Assembly: GCA_963070105.1 (NCBI GenBank)
Contig: OY718803.1
Span: 5,252,507-5,316,506 of the forward strand
DNA: 64,000 nt
From: Litomosoides sigmodontis
Taxonomy: Eukaryota; Nematoda; Chromadorea; Rhabditida; Onchocercidae
Direction of reading: 5' to 3'
Below, in pieces: positions 31,897-43,692 of the stretch. The position numbers and the translations under genes were made by a program. The notes below the pieces were generated by a model, which did not search any database, had not been told where the DNA came from, and saw only the letters and a list, made by a program, of their open reading frames with translations. How positions within the stretch are numbered: position 1 is the first letter of the stretch; each line of letters begins with the position of its first letter.

Positions 31897-33130
31897 GTTT
31901 CATTTAATTCTACTCCTTTACTACAGCAATAAAACTTCCATATGTAAAAATGAATTGGTAGCAAACCAATTTAGTTTTAATTCATACTTAATCTAAATCA
32001 CGACTAATTTGAGGATTATTAACGAAGGCAGATGATTAATGACAAACTATGAAAACCATTACGTACTGTTCTTGGGAACCTTTTAACTAGTAATCTCTGT
32101 AACGATTAACAGCTTCGTGTACTCTGCAGCCGTTAGAGTTTCAAACCGAAAGATATGCAAATAGAAAGAGCGACAACTGAATGTGGTGACGGCTTGTTGC
32201 TAGAAATTGTGTGAAAGAGCAAATCTGAACGAATTTAAGAAGTATCTCTGATGGTTATCGATAGCAGAGAATTGTGCATCAATTAAAATATTAATATGGA
32301 AACAGCGGTATTATTAGAACTGCGGAGGGCAAACAAAATGGCCCCTCCTTCCGCAACTGCAGTTCAGAGTCACGACGGAGCGTTTAACAACTAGCTATCA
32401 CAGCACTATTGAACTTATAGTCCCAAATGTTAACATCCATCACCCGAAACATTAGTAGTAACTCGTCAAAACTTGTCCAGCACCAGCTGGTTATACCTAT
32501 ACAACACAATATTTCTTTAGCGTAAGTAGAAGTCTCAGCGAAACGCTTCTCAACACTCCTTCTATTCGCACTATGAAAACCCTGAACTCATTTACCCTTT
32601 GGTTTTCCTTAATTCACTTTAGTATCGCCCATCCACATATCTAGTGAACTAGCAAGACATCTCTATAAAAGCGTATAAAGTATGGAGCCATTCACTGCGA
32701 GATTTCAATGATAAGGTCATCAATATGTGTTGTAAAAATCAGGAAAGAGTAAGGGGAATGGTAGGATAATATTAGTTGCCAGTGACCAGATTCACTAGCT
32801 AGTAAGAATATAACATTTAAAATCTGACCTATTTGTACAAGTAATCTCTATCGTTAAATCAAGCATGTTTCACATATACCCCTACTTCATTCCCTGTCAA
32901 TGTTATATTGCCAAATTAGTGATAAAAAACACCTTTCTGTGTGCATATACGCTGAATATGAAGATACCACATCATTGCTCTTCCCTTCATTTTATTATTT
33001 ACAAGTTCTCATTTAACATTTTTTATTTAGTACAAGTGCTTGCCAATGTATACAAATATATATATAAAATCATAAGCAATATGTGCATCTGACAGATCGA
33101 CAAATTCTACTCTATTTCTTTAATGTAAAA
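31897..33130. other. Intergenic between the MADF gene and rtcB
   Basis: About 1.2 kb holding the MADF gene 3' UTR and the rtcB promoter or 5' leader. The open frame at 32865-33092 (plus) has no support. Confidence 0.5.
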
Positions 33131-34486
33131 TTAGCGCACACAATGTTCAATTTTACTGCCCTCCTGATTCATTTTTAGTAATTCCATTTGCTTTTCGTGT
33201 ATTGCATCACGGATCACCTTTTGCAGTTTTATATACTCCACTCGATTCATGCTACCTATCTCACGTAGTGGATAGATCAACGAATTACCTGAAGAATAAC
33301 TAAATAGAATTTAATGATTAGTTAACATAAGCAGCAACTCACCATGTTCCCTTCCCCTTTGTTTTTTCTAATATTCCCTGATACCTGAGTATCTGTATGT
33401 AACACTAGTAATTAGTGAACTAAGCAATTACTTTTACCCATATAAATCGCAAAATAAAAGCAGAGTATTTTTGCGTCTTAAGCATTACGAAATATTTTAA
33501 GAACTGATCAATTTTCACAAGTGTCTTTGGGTAATTTTTTCAAATAACTAAAATACACACAGAAAACACAGAATTTGTGAAGTACATCCACAGTTTCCCT
33601 AGTGCAACTCGGAAATTTCAAGAATAAAACGAAGGAAGCTGTTTGGTACCACTTACAGAATGCAGAATATTCATCTTCCGCAGCGAACAAAGTGGATTCC
33701 GCGCAATCCCTTTCAGTGGTGTTCGAAATAATGGTCTTTCTTATCCTGCACCGCCCATCAACAAAATGTCTTCCGGAGGCAACAGGTGTCAAGTTTCCGT
33801 CAGCACTTCTCTTCCCAAGATATGACTCTTGATGGACAAGTGCTGTATCATTTATTTCGTCACAAACTGGAGTGTTCACTCCCGAAATAGAAGCACTACC
33901 ATTGCTAAGACGATCGAGAAACATCATCGCCGAAAAATATTTCCACCGCGGTTGCACCAATTTTCCGGAGGCATCTATTTTTACCTTTTTGCGCAGTTTG
34001 AAGTATGAGTCTTTCAAATTTTTCCACTGTTTCTCAATATCGTGACCTAAATGCAGGTGCATGGATTGCACGTGTTAAGAACAAGACTACCAATCAAACA
34101 AACCCATCATAACAGTAGCATAATGATTTATAAGTGAATTAAAATCGAAAAGCCATTCATCTTAAGTAATTCTACACAGAAAGATATCTCAAGAATTCTA
34201 TTTCGGCAATTGAGAATAAAAAGTGTAAATGCTGAAAATACTTACAGGAAAGCAAATTTTCGTCGGTGCTAAGAAGTGCAGCAATTTCGATAAAATGATC
34301 TTTCCGCTGACCCAAATTTCTCAGTTCTCGACCGTGATCCCAAATTGCAGGCCGAAGATAAACAGCATCAATGATGGAAAATCTTAATTCATCGTTTATT
34401 TTGCCAATTGTTTGCCGATTTTCATGATGGTGTGGAATATGATGCTCATGTTCCACCCCCATTTCCATCTCACTGCTTTTATCCAT
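33131..34486 (-). CDS. MADF-domain DNA-binding protein with a BESS-like C-terminal motif
   Basis: Three exons: 34246-34486, 33657-34046, 33131-33288; 262 residues, phases agree. After an acidic, His-rich N-terminus (GVEHEHHIPHHHE), residues about 33-120 form a MADF (Myb/SANT-like, Adf-1 type) domain. It shows FSIIDAVYLRPAIWDHGREL, IEKQWKNLKDSYFKLRKKV and a closing PRWKYFSAMMFLDRL. The middle is a polar linker. The end (DEYSAFC...LREIGSMNRVEYIKLQKVI) has the amphipathic spacing of a BESS motif, which mediates protein interaction in insect MADF-BESS factors. MADF proteins are sequence-specific transcription regulators in the nucleus; a target cannot be inferred. The ATG follows a TATAG acceptor-like site, so a leader exon or trans-splicing is possible. 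The BESS call is weaker than the MADF call. Confidence 0.85.
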
Positions 34487-34957
34487 AGGTATCTATAAAT
34501 GGTTCCCTTTTACCTAACTGAATGATGATGACGAGAATTTCTAAGACTTCCAACTTTTTTAAAAATTCTTACTGGTTCACCATCCTGCATGCTTTGAATC
34601 ACTTATTTCATCAATGTTTCACTATACACTACCACTACTTTTCTTATAATTAACTTTAGTTTATAATTTATAATTTTAATTAATTAATTTTTTTATAGTT
34701 TATAAATTTACTTTTGTCAGTTCCACTATTTTATATTAATTTACTTTAGAATGATGTAAATGCGAATGTTCAAGTACGTTGCAACCATTTTATATCTAGT
34801 ACGTGTATCCTTTTCTTCAAATCGTATTGAACAATTATATATCCTTTTCTTCAAATCGTATTGAACAATTATAACAAAAATTAAGTAAAAGCACTCAATT
34901 AAAATTGAGGAAAAAGACAGTATTAAAATTAGACGAAGGACACTGTGATTCCTTCAT
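34487..34957. other. Short intergenic stretch with a tandem duplication
   Basis: Very AT-rich. It contains a perfect two-copy 34-bp duplication listed separately. No coding signal. Confidence 0.5.
34806..34873. repeat. Perfect 2 x 34-bp tandem duplication
   Basis: The unit starting TATCCTTTTCTTCAAATCGT occurs twice head to tail with no mismatch, which suggests a recent duplication. Confidence 0.97.
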
Positions 34958-35966
34958 TTATTTCCATGTATGTAGCGCTTGCTGCAACTGTAAAAGCATT
35001 TACAGCACACGTTGCAGTATGTGAGCCATAGTTCTTGTGAATTCAAAAATGGAAAGTCCTCAAAATTTTACATACCTCTACAAAAACGCTTTCATGTTCA
35101 TCGGGCAGTACAGTTTCGACATATGTAGTGCTTGTTGTAGCCGTGGAACCATCTATAGCACGCATCGCAGCACGGATTGCATCCGGAATAACATGCGACG
35201 ACTGACTGTTAGCATTTCGCATCATCATCGCCCCACCTCGTCCACCACGGCAAGAAATGGAATCAAATTTCACGATATTTGGGTTTTCCAGTGTCCAACA
35301 ATTTCTCCTCCAAAATACCTATAGACACACCCTACACATAGAAACAATAAAGCTTATGTATAATCTTCATTACACCACATACCTTACCATCAGTCCTGTT
35401 TTTCTAACGCTAAATTCTTGATTATAATGACAGTTGTTACCACCTCGACATACAAAAAACCATAAAAACCAATTCAAGTTGAGTCACAATCTCACCTCAA
35501 TAAAAACTTGAAATCCGTATCAAGTGAAATTTTATATGAAAATTTCGCACACGAAGCAGCATCTTAAAATTTCAGCAATGACAACAATGTATGGTTTTTT
35601 AAGTAAAGCATACTGATCAATATCCAGCTTCAATTCAGTTTTGCACTTTTATTTGATATCTGATATAAAAAGAAACCAGTAGGCAAAAAAATAACAACAA
35701 TAACACGAAGTTGTCAACTGTTTCTAAACAGATTTAAAACTCACCTAATAAGCTGTAGAGAGTAAAGAAACTACTTACTATTTTGTAAATAAATTATCCT
35801 CTCCTAAAGTTGATAACAAAAATCGCTCGAGATGTTGCAATATTTGCAGAAGCGATAAACAACACGTTTTGTAATGTATATCATTGAATCCGATATCACT
35901 TAAATGAGTTCCGCTCATGTTATCAGTGCGAGTCCTTTCGTAATTTTCCAAATGTTTCCAATCCAT
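34958..35966 (-). CDS. Unresolved small gene upstream of the MADF gene; 3' exons supported
   Basis: The last two exons are well supported: 35076-35318 (81 codons, AG|GT acceptor side and GTATGT donor) and 34958-34987 (nine codons plus TAA after a TTTTACAG acceptor). They encode an unfamiliar sequence: CWTLENPNIVKFDSISC, an Arg-Gly-rich patch RGGRGGAMMMRN, DAIRAAMRAIDGSTATTSTT and an acidic end. A likely exon before them is 35388-35443 (NNCHYNQEFSVRKTGLM, donor GTAAGG). Farther upstream an ATG-led 62-codon stretch from 35966 ends at a strong GTAAGT donor that overlaps its TAG. The connection between the upstream and downstream parts is not settled. I do not recognise a family, and the upstream part could be a separate gene. 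Confidence 0.4.
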
Positions 35967-36204
35967 GTCCCATCTTTTATCAACTGTTTCTAGTTTTAGC
36001 CTCCTAATTTGTACTCACGAATTATAAGGCCATATACAAGTAAGGGAAAAGCAAACCCAATAGAAACCTTAAACCCTGGTATAGAGTGTGAACTAAAAAC
36101 TCAGCTAACTGATATTTCACATCTGATTTAGTAGTTCTATGAAACATGATATTGACAGAATGTCTCACATTTTAAATTTCACTGCTCTCAAGATAATAGC
36201 GATT

Positions 36205-39200
36205 TTAAAAAATTACTTCCGGTACTTCTTTCCCGGAATAGATCATTTCGGCTATTGATTTTGAACATCGGCTGCAATAATCTTCTTCATTGATCCTGGA
36301 ATTCCTCCTGCAACGCTTACAGAACTCCCTTTCGCAATTTACCGCATCAATTACGATTTTTTCACTGCTATTATCGCATTCTATTCGAACCATTGAAACA
36401 TTAAGAATTTCCACAAGCTGCGAATGATATGAATACGACTCAGCTTGCAGTGGATATAGTTTCTGGAGACCAACATCGGGACCTCTTATCAAAATTCCCT
36501 GAAATAAATCTCGCATACCTACAACATTCTGAGTCCTAGGTAATTTATTCATAGATCAAAGATTTATCAATTTCAGATAGATCATACCAATCTAGACTGA
36601 TCATTTTGTCCATATTTTTCCAACATCTTTGCTCGAATATTAAGAGCGCAATCCATAACGGAATACAATTCAGTCATGTTTGAGTCATTTGAACAGTAAA
36701 ACTGATTGCATTCCCTGAAAATGAAAATGTTTGACTAGCTGTTTGGATTTTAATTTAACCAAAATCTGTCTCGATCAAAGACTTTCAAAAATCGAGGAGG
36801 CACTAGATGAGAGTTTGCAGATAACCAAGATTCAAATGACCTTTTACCTCAGTGCAACAGCAGAATCTTCAATACATGGATGGTACATGAAAAACTCCGC
36901 CACCAAATGCGGTAATATCGGGGCAAGAAGTGCTGCTAAGTTCAGTCCAATTTTTACCAACGCTGCCTGGGCACTTTGTCTCTCAGAAAGCGTTCCACAG
37001 TATAGCCTATTTTTCACGCTACTCTAAAATTCGGATGTTGGAGATAAAACAAATTTTTACTTCAAAGCTGATCAAGAACAGGTCACATTAAATATGAAAC
37101 AGATACATTCACAATTCAAGATTTGGTGAAATAAACAGAACATTCAATCAGCATTAAATATTACTATGCTATTACTACGTTATTTAGGAGATTCCCTGCT
37201 ACAGAATTGATAACAAGCAGACTTTCTGCACTAAATGCTAAAATAGTGCTTAGAGTTTAGTCAGACTGACTTATGTGAATGTTCTAATCCAAAATAAGAC
37301 AAATTATTCCTTTCTCTAGAATTAAACAGAATCATTACTTACAATGTACGGTGAATTGAGTGGATGTTGCAGGAACTGCATATATTCGTTAACCATTAAG
37401 GGGAAACGATATTCATTCCAATTTTTGAGACATCGCTGCGTAAATTTTGCTAATTCTTGCAAAATATACTTTAAAAAATTTATTTCAATTAATTTAGTTA
37501 ACTGATGAACACATAAAGTCAATTACTGACATTGTTAAACAGTGATAAATAATTTGTATCAGGAAAAAAGTCCTTTGGAATTGATTAAAAAAATTCAATG
37601 TACAAAATGACTTCCTCCTCCTCATGTGAGTTGCTTAGTTCAGCTAAATCTGTCACTGACTATTATGTATACCCACCCTGTCGATATAAAATTCTTCACC
37701 ACAGCAAATAGCTCCCTTATAACCATTGACCGCACCAAGCAGAAACCAAAATGAAGCACGCAACTGTGTATAATTTCGCCTAATTTCTTCCATGACTGAG
37801 GACCCAATTCGTGCTTTATCGCCTTCACACCCATACTGTGCTACCCAAAGACGAAGACCGTCAACCCCATAAGGTTCCGCATTTAGTGAACCGTCTGTAA
37901 TCTGCTCAGGAAATCAAACATATGTGACTTCAGAATCTCACTCAAATTCTAGCTGCTTCAATAAGTTTTAGGCAAAATTTTTATTTCCAAACTTTCCGAC
38001 GAAGGAAATAAAAGTTGAAAATTAAACGATTAAAAGCGAAATGTCATTTATAAGAATTAAACTGCATTATAAAAAGTATCTGAACAGAAGAGTGATAATC
38101 CATATTTGATAGATTCCTACAATTTATAAATTTCATCTTCAAAATAAAAAGCAAACCAATTCAGGACTGACAACATTTCCTGCTGATTTTGACATCTTTT
38201 GTCCGTTTTCATCCACTGCAAAGGCGTGAACGTAGACATGCTTATACGGTAATTTACTCTGAAATAAATGTCTGACAAAAGTACTGTGATGAGATCGTTT
38301 ATTCACTAAACCTAATAATGAGATATTATAACATTAATAAACGTATTCTTATTGTATTAACTTTGTGATACAGCCCTGCTAATTTCGTTATGGTATCAAA
38401 ATACAGTACAATATTTTGGTTTCTTCTGATAAAGCTAAAAGCTTTATCCAAATTTATAACCAACATTCAAGGCAAATGAAGTTAACAAAAGCGACTGGAA
38501 CCAGCCTCGAAACTGGTCAACGCCTTCCACAACGAGATCGACAGGTTCTGTTCTTTGGCGTGTCGCCGCCCACGCAACTCCGCTATCCATCCACACATCT
38601 AGTATGTCGCATGACTTTTCCAATTTTTCCTCTGCTCTAATTCCATATTTATTCATCAACTGGAACATTTTAATAAATTGGGAACTAAAGAAACGTTCTC
38701 ATTACGATAAAAAAAGTTGCGTTATTAAAAAAAAGTTTTCATTACATTTTTTAGGATGATTCTGGAAAACAGAATGCAAAGTAAGTAAGGAGAACAAGAA
38801 CCAAATACTAATAATAACCAGTATCTCCAATTAATGAACACATGCAATGTGAAAACAACTCTGCAATAAATTTTAATTATACCTGTTTAGGAAATAACTC
38901 ATTCGCTGTACGTTCCCACCAAACATCAGTACCATATTTTTCGATGCACTCTGCGACAGCATTGCTGATATCTTCACCCACAACGATACCTCCGTCTGCT
39001 TTGTAAAACACAGGAATCGGCGCACCCCAACACCTCTGTCGTGAAATGCACCAGGAAATCCGATTTTTTAATTGCATTAATAAAGCCTCTGTTTTATCTT
39101 AAAAAAAAATGATGTACTGTAAATTTTCATTAAACATAGAAGTCTGATAACAAATATATGAAGAATAATTAAGAAATACACTTTTAAAAAACCACTACGA

Positions 39201-41894
39201 CTACTAACGTACAATTAACCAGGATAGGTTTACAAGAAAAAAACATTTGTATCGATAAGACAAACACACCCTATTGATTTAAACATAAAAACCAGTCTAA
39301 ATAGCTTCACTCATTTAAAAAAGCTACCTGAATGAGGATTTCCTATAGACAGTGCCTCGCTCTCAATTTTTCTTGCTGCTTCAATACCAACCTGCGAAAC
39401 ATCAATGAACCACTGTTTACTACTTCGTATGATTACTGGCTGTAATTATGTGTTAGTTTCATGAATCCCGCGAACACTACAAATGAAGCATAATCTATTT
39501 ATTTTACAAAACAATGCACAATTTAGAAAAGCGGTTTCGATGATTAATTGAAAAACAATTCTACTTGTTTTGTTCTCCAGTCATAGGGATATCGATGATT
39601 GTATTGATGAGTATAAACAACGTCCTTTCTGAACATTTGTAGTACGGTGTCGTTTCCTTCCCTCAAAACATTCTTACCCTCTAAATCATAACCGAGATCC
39701 CTTGTATAGCAACCCTGTTCATCCACAAAGCATCTCACCTTTTCACCGAGTTTTAGTGCCACCTGAAAAGGAATATTGAACAAATTAGGAATAATTATTA
39801 TAAGGCAATAGAAATATTTCCATATTTCTGCAGTTTATAAAGTTAGAAATTTCGCAAAATCTCTAAAACAGTACTCAGAAGCAAGTGAAACCAATATTTA
39901 CCCTGAAATCGTCCAGGCCATGTGCATAACTTAGATGTACAAGACCAGTTCCAATCGCAGTGTTTACATGGTTCGCCTCTATAAATGGCTGCGCTAAATC
40001 ATTGAACATTGTACTGCGATACATTAGTCCTTCCAGTTCAATACCAGCAAAAGTCGACAATATCCTAGTCATGATTTTTGTTTCCTTCTCGAAACTGCCA
40101 ATAAGATCCCTAGCCAAAATATACAAATACCGAGTTGGACGCCTGTAAAATGTAGGCAAACTTATATTATTTCTTGGATGGTGTACTCAAACCAATGTAA
40201 GCTTAAAGTTTGTTTCTACCGATAGTGTCCGTCCGCAAGCAATTCCACTACTGCATAAACTGCATCTTTCTTGTACGCAACTGCGTTATTCATGGGCAAT
40301 GTCCACGGAGTTGCTGTCCAAACTAATGCATAAAGTTTTGTTGGCCTTCTCTCTTCCTCACATTTAGAAATGATAAACCCAGAATTTATTATCTGCAAAC
40401 ATTTTTACTCACATTTTTAGAAAAAAAACGTTTTAATTGTATGTCCCAAATTTCTACGCGTACAACCATTTTTATAACTGTTAATACTTTGAGCTAAACT
40501 TCAGTAGGATTAATATTAATTCAAGAACTTCAAAGTCTTGCAAAGCTACCGCATATCGATAAAATGTAGCCGTACTAGTGTGCTCTTTGTAATCCAATTC
40601 TGATTCAGCTAATGCTGTCAATGAACTTGGTGACCTAAAAAAACTTGCGAAAATCGGACTATTAGAGAAGTACAGTAACTACAGTACGTCATTATCAGTG
40701 ATGCCAGCATTAGCCTAAATGAAATAAGTACCTTGTAATAAATACTACACTCAATTATTTTCTTCTAAATTCTTTGAAAGCGGTAAGAGAAATAATTTTT
40801 GTGGTAAGCAAATTCAAAAGAAAAAAGCAGTAGATGCAAATAAAAGATATAAAAATATCAAAAAAAAGTGGAAGCCTACCAATAAACTGGCATAAATGTT
40901 CGATAAATCATGTTAAGCCTATATAATTCACCGAAAAGTCTGAGTTCTTCCGCAACGTATTTTTTATCCATCGTATAATAAGGATTTGCCCAATCAGCTG
41001 TGACTGCCCATCGCTTAAACGAATTCTGTTGGGACGCAATTGAATGTAGCGCTATCTGTCGAGCCGCACTCCGCATTTCAATAGGCGAACTATTCTTAAA
41101 TATCAAAATTCTTAGCTGGAAAAATAAATAGAACAATTTAACATTTAAATATGAATTTCAAATACTTTAAAATATTCATATTCGCAGAAAAAAAAGAACA
41201 CAGCCATTGTGAAGGTTTTAAATGCTATTTCATGAAAGAACATGCTAATAACCTTTTGATTCTCGCTTGACACTTTCAGTTCGATTGGAAGTCCATGACA
41301 GTCCCATCCTGGACAAAATAAAACACGCTTCCCACTGTAAACCTGGCTACGAACGACAAAGTCCTTCAATATTTTATTGATAGCATGTCCAACGTGTGCA
41401 TCACCATTTGCGTAAGGTGGACCATCCAAAAGTTCAAATCTAAACATAACAGATTACCTGCATACATCTGTTCAAAGAGTAATTAAACACATATTTTTGC
41501 ATAAAAATCTTCATAATCATAAACTAACATCGGAAGTGACTGCCTAGTTGGTTCCTTTAACTGCCACTCATAAAATTCATCAAATTTTGCTAAATATGCC
41601 AGCTCTGAATCCACTCTGGCTCTTTCACGAGGTTTTATGAATTTTTTAAACGAAGTTTTTGGCAAGAATATATATCTTGCAAATCCATTTTCAGAAAACA
41701 GTCGAAAATGCAACTGAAAAAATGTTTCTTAATAGCGATAGAAAATCCTCTGGAGAAAAAATCTGCAATTATCTGAATAATTCACAACTACCTGTATAAT
41801 ATTAATCTTGCATCAATGTTTGAGTGATTATGATACCGACAACAAATACCAAGGACAGTGGAACAGTAACACTGATCGCAAATTTAAAATCATA
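36205..41894 (-). CDS. iars-2: Mitochondrial isoleucyl-tRNA synthetase (IARS2-type)
   Basis: Seventeen exons: 41850-41894 (tentative), 41529-41713, 41253-41439, 40880-41115, 40550-40634, 40220-40392, 39902-40142, 39565-39762, 39328-39439, 38883-39097, 38465-38659, 38157-38258, 37677-37901, 37343-37468, 36848-37023, 36588-36714, 36205-36498; about 973 residues (human IARS2 about 1012). It is a class I synthetase charging mitochondrial tRNA-Ile. It has a HIGH-type motif (GDAHVGHA) in [30 protein letters not shown], the CP1 editing domain ([24 protein letters not shown]), [31 protein letters not shown] in [14 protein letters not shown], the anticodon-binding helical part, and a C-terminal zinc site ([19 protein letters not shown]). 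The bacterial-type layout marks it as the organellar enzyme. The first exon is uncertain: no in-frame ATG occurs in exon 2, and the proposed 15-codon exon fits only by phase. The AT|GTTAGT donor of exon 2 was chosen to join LPI to [12 protein letters not shown]. Confidence 0.95.
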
Positions 41895-42024
41895 GTACTT
41901 GCAAAAATTTGATTTACAACATTCCGAATGTCACACTACATGAAGCGCAATATTCTTCTGTTCCTTCTATTAGTTGGCCTCTATTTTTCCTCCCTTCTAC
42001 TCATTTTTTCCGTCGTGACTTACT

Positions 42025-42640
42025 TTAATGTGACAAATATTCATTGAGTTTCTCCACAATGCACCGAACATGATCTACATCGAAATGATCAAGGCCCAAC
42101 GAAAGTAAGAAATTACACCGTTTATTATGATCAACAAGTATTTTCACAAATCGATTTAAAAGAAGATCGAAATCACCCTGAAAAAAACAAAGTATGTTTG
42201 ATTCAATAACCAAAACGAAGTACTATATTATGTCCATATCCAAGCATACATCCGTTGGAAAAATATGCAGCATTTCCGCCATAGCGACAGACGTATTAAT
42301 CTAAATGAACAATTACCAATGGCGGTCCCAAGAGAATTTTTGTATCGTAATCAATATTATGAGTCGCCTGAAGTCTAGAAGTGATGACTGCTTCAGGAAA
42401 TATTACCTAAAACGAAGAAGCGTTTCCTGACGACTTCACACAAAATACACCTGAGAAAGAAAACATTTTTTAACCACAAGACAGGTTAGAACTTACATGC
42501 ACAATTTGTCCAATTTTCTCAATGTTAGAAATGATAACAAAATCAATGTTGGTAAACTGTACTATATTGAACCGCGTTTTAGTATTATTGAAATCAAACG
42601 ACAAGTCAATAACTGATGGTAATTGTGGACTCTCGAGCAT
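42025..42640 (-). CDS. psmg-3: Proteasome assembly chaperone 3-like protein (PSMG3/PAC3)
   Basis: Three exons: 42497-42640, 42317-42406, 42025-42177; exactly 128 residues, phase 0 at both introns. Size and pattern fit PAC3 (human 122 residues). A beta-rich N-terminal half (TRFNIVQFTNIDFVIISNIE, KIGQIVHV) is followed by DTKILLGPPL, matching the TKVLLG signature. Then comes a helix with LLNRFVKILVDHNKR, LLSLGLDHFD, and a final helix VRCIVEKLNEYL. PAC3 pairs with PAC4 to guide assembly of the proteasome alpha ring. Sequence identity is low, as is usual for this family, so the call rests on length, secondary-structure order and the KILLG motif. The ATG lies shortly after a CATTGCAG acceptor-like site that would suit trans-splicing. 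It ends only about 130-310 bases before the iars-2 coding start. Confidence 0.75.
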
Positions 42641-43692
42641 TAAATTCGAATAACTCGCCAAAGGTTTGTATATAAACTGCAATGTTTTAATAACATAATG
42701 ATCACACATAATGAACACGCGCAGAAGCTTATTAATCTTACCTATAAAGTGGACAGCTAAAAATATTTCCTTTTATTTAAAAAACTGGTAATGTAATGTT
42801 ATACCTAGAAAAAGCTAAGGATAATATGCCAACACCTTTGCAAAAACAAATGCCATTTAGAAAAGTATTAAAATTTCAGAAATATCAAGTGATTAAAATC
42901 TTCGTTATCAAAAGACCAATCTTTTGATATAAAACACCAAGAGTTCGTAGAAGATATCTATTATAAATAGGTGTTTCATAACAGTTCAGATAAAAGATGT
43001 TTTGAATGAGCATGCCTTTCTTTTTTTTGAAGACATTAATTCTTCAAAATCATGAATTCTCGCTATCATATTCTATATCTTGCAAGCGATAACGCAAAAA
43101 ACGAATAAAGAAAATTACCCATAGTTCACAAAAACATAAATGGCGTATAATATCTGCATGGACTTTTAAAAATAGAAACATAAATGTGTATTTAACACAT
43201 AGATACTCCTATTACAGAAACATTATAAGAAGCCACTAGGATAGGATCATATTAAAAGATACCAATATGAAAACTTTCCCAACAGATCTTTGATTTCATA
43301 AAGACGTGCATTCCCGAACAAACAGCATTCCAAAATGATCACAAAAAAATGTATGAAACAGCACTTTAAAATTACATGTTGCTTAAAGTTTTAATTAAAT
43401 TTAATAAAATACTTCAATACAGTTAAGCAATACGGAATCCCCACAAATGGCACACAAAAGACTTCAATTTAATAAGGAATTTAGACATTCGCAAAGCATA
43501 CCTTCTAAACAAGAATCAGAAAACAGCAGCACTATAGAAGTTTTCCATATTTTGAGGCATATAAGAATCGAATTACCCTAGTGTCACATTTCTGCAACAG
43601 ACCCTGCATGTGCTCTCATGGAATCAACCAACAATGACTATGATCTTTTCTTCACGACCTTTTTCCGATCTTACGAAGCAATTAAGTAATGT
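42641..43692. other. Intergenic between sec-8 and the PSMG3-like gene
   Basis: About 1 kb of AT-rich DNA holding the sec-8 3' UTR. No exon seen. Confidence 0.5.

Noticed and set aside
41483..41528. Extension of iars-2 exon 2 to the next possible donors ([10 protein letters not shown])
   Set aside because: No donor there has the phase needed by the next exon; the GTTAGT donor gives [15 protein letters not shown] as in other IleRS proteins.
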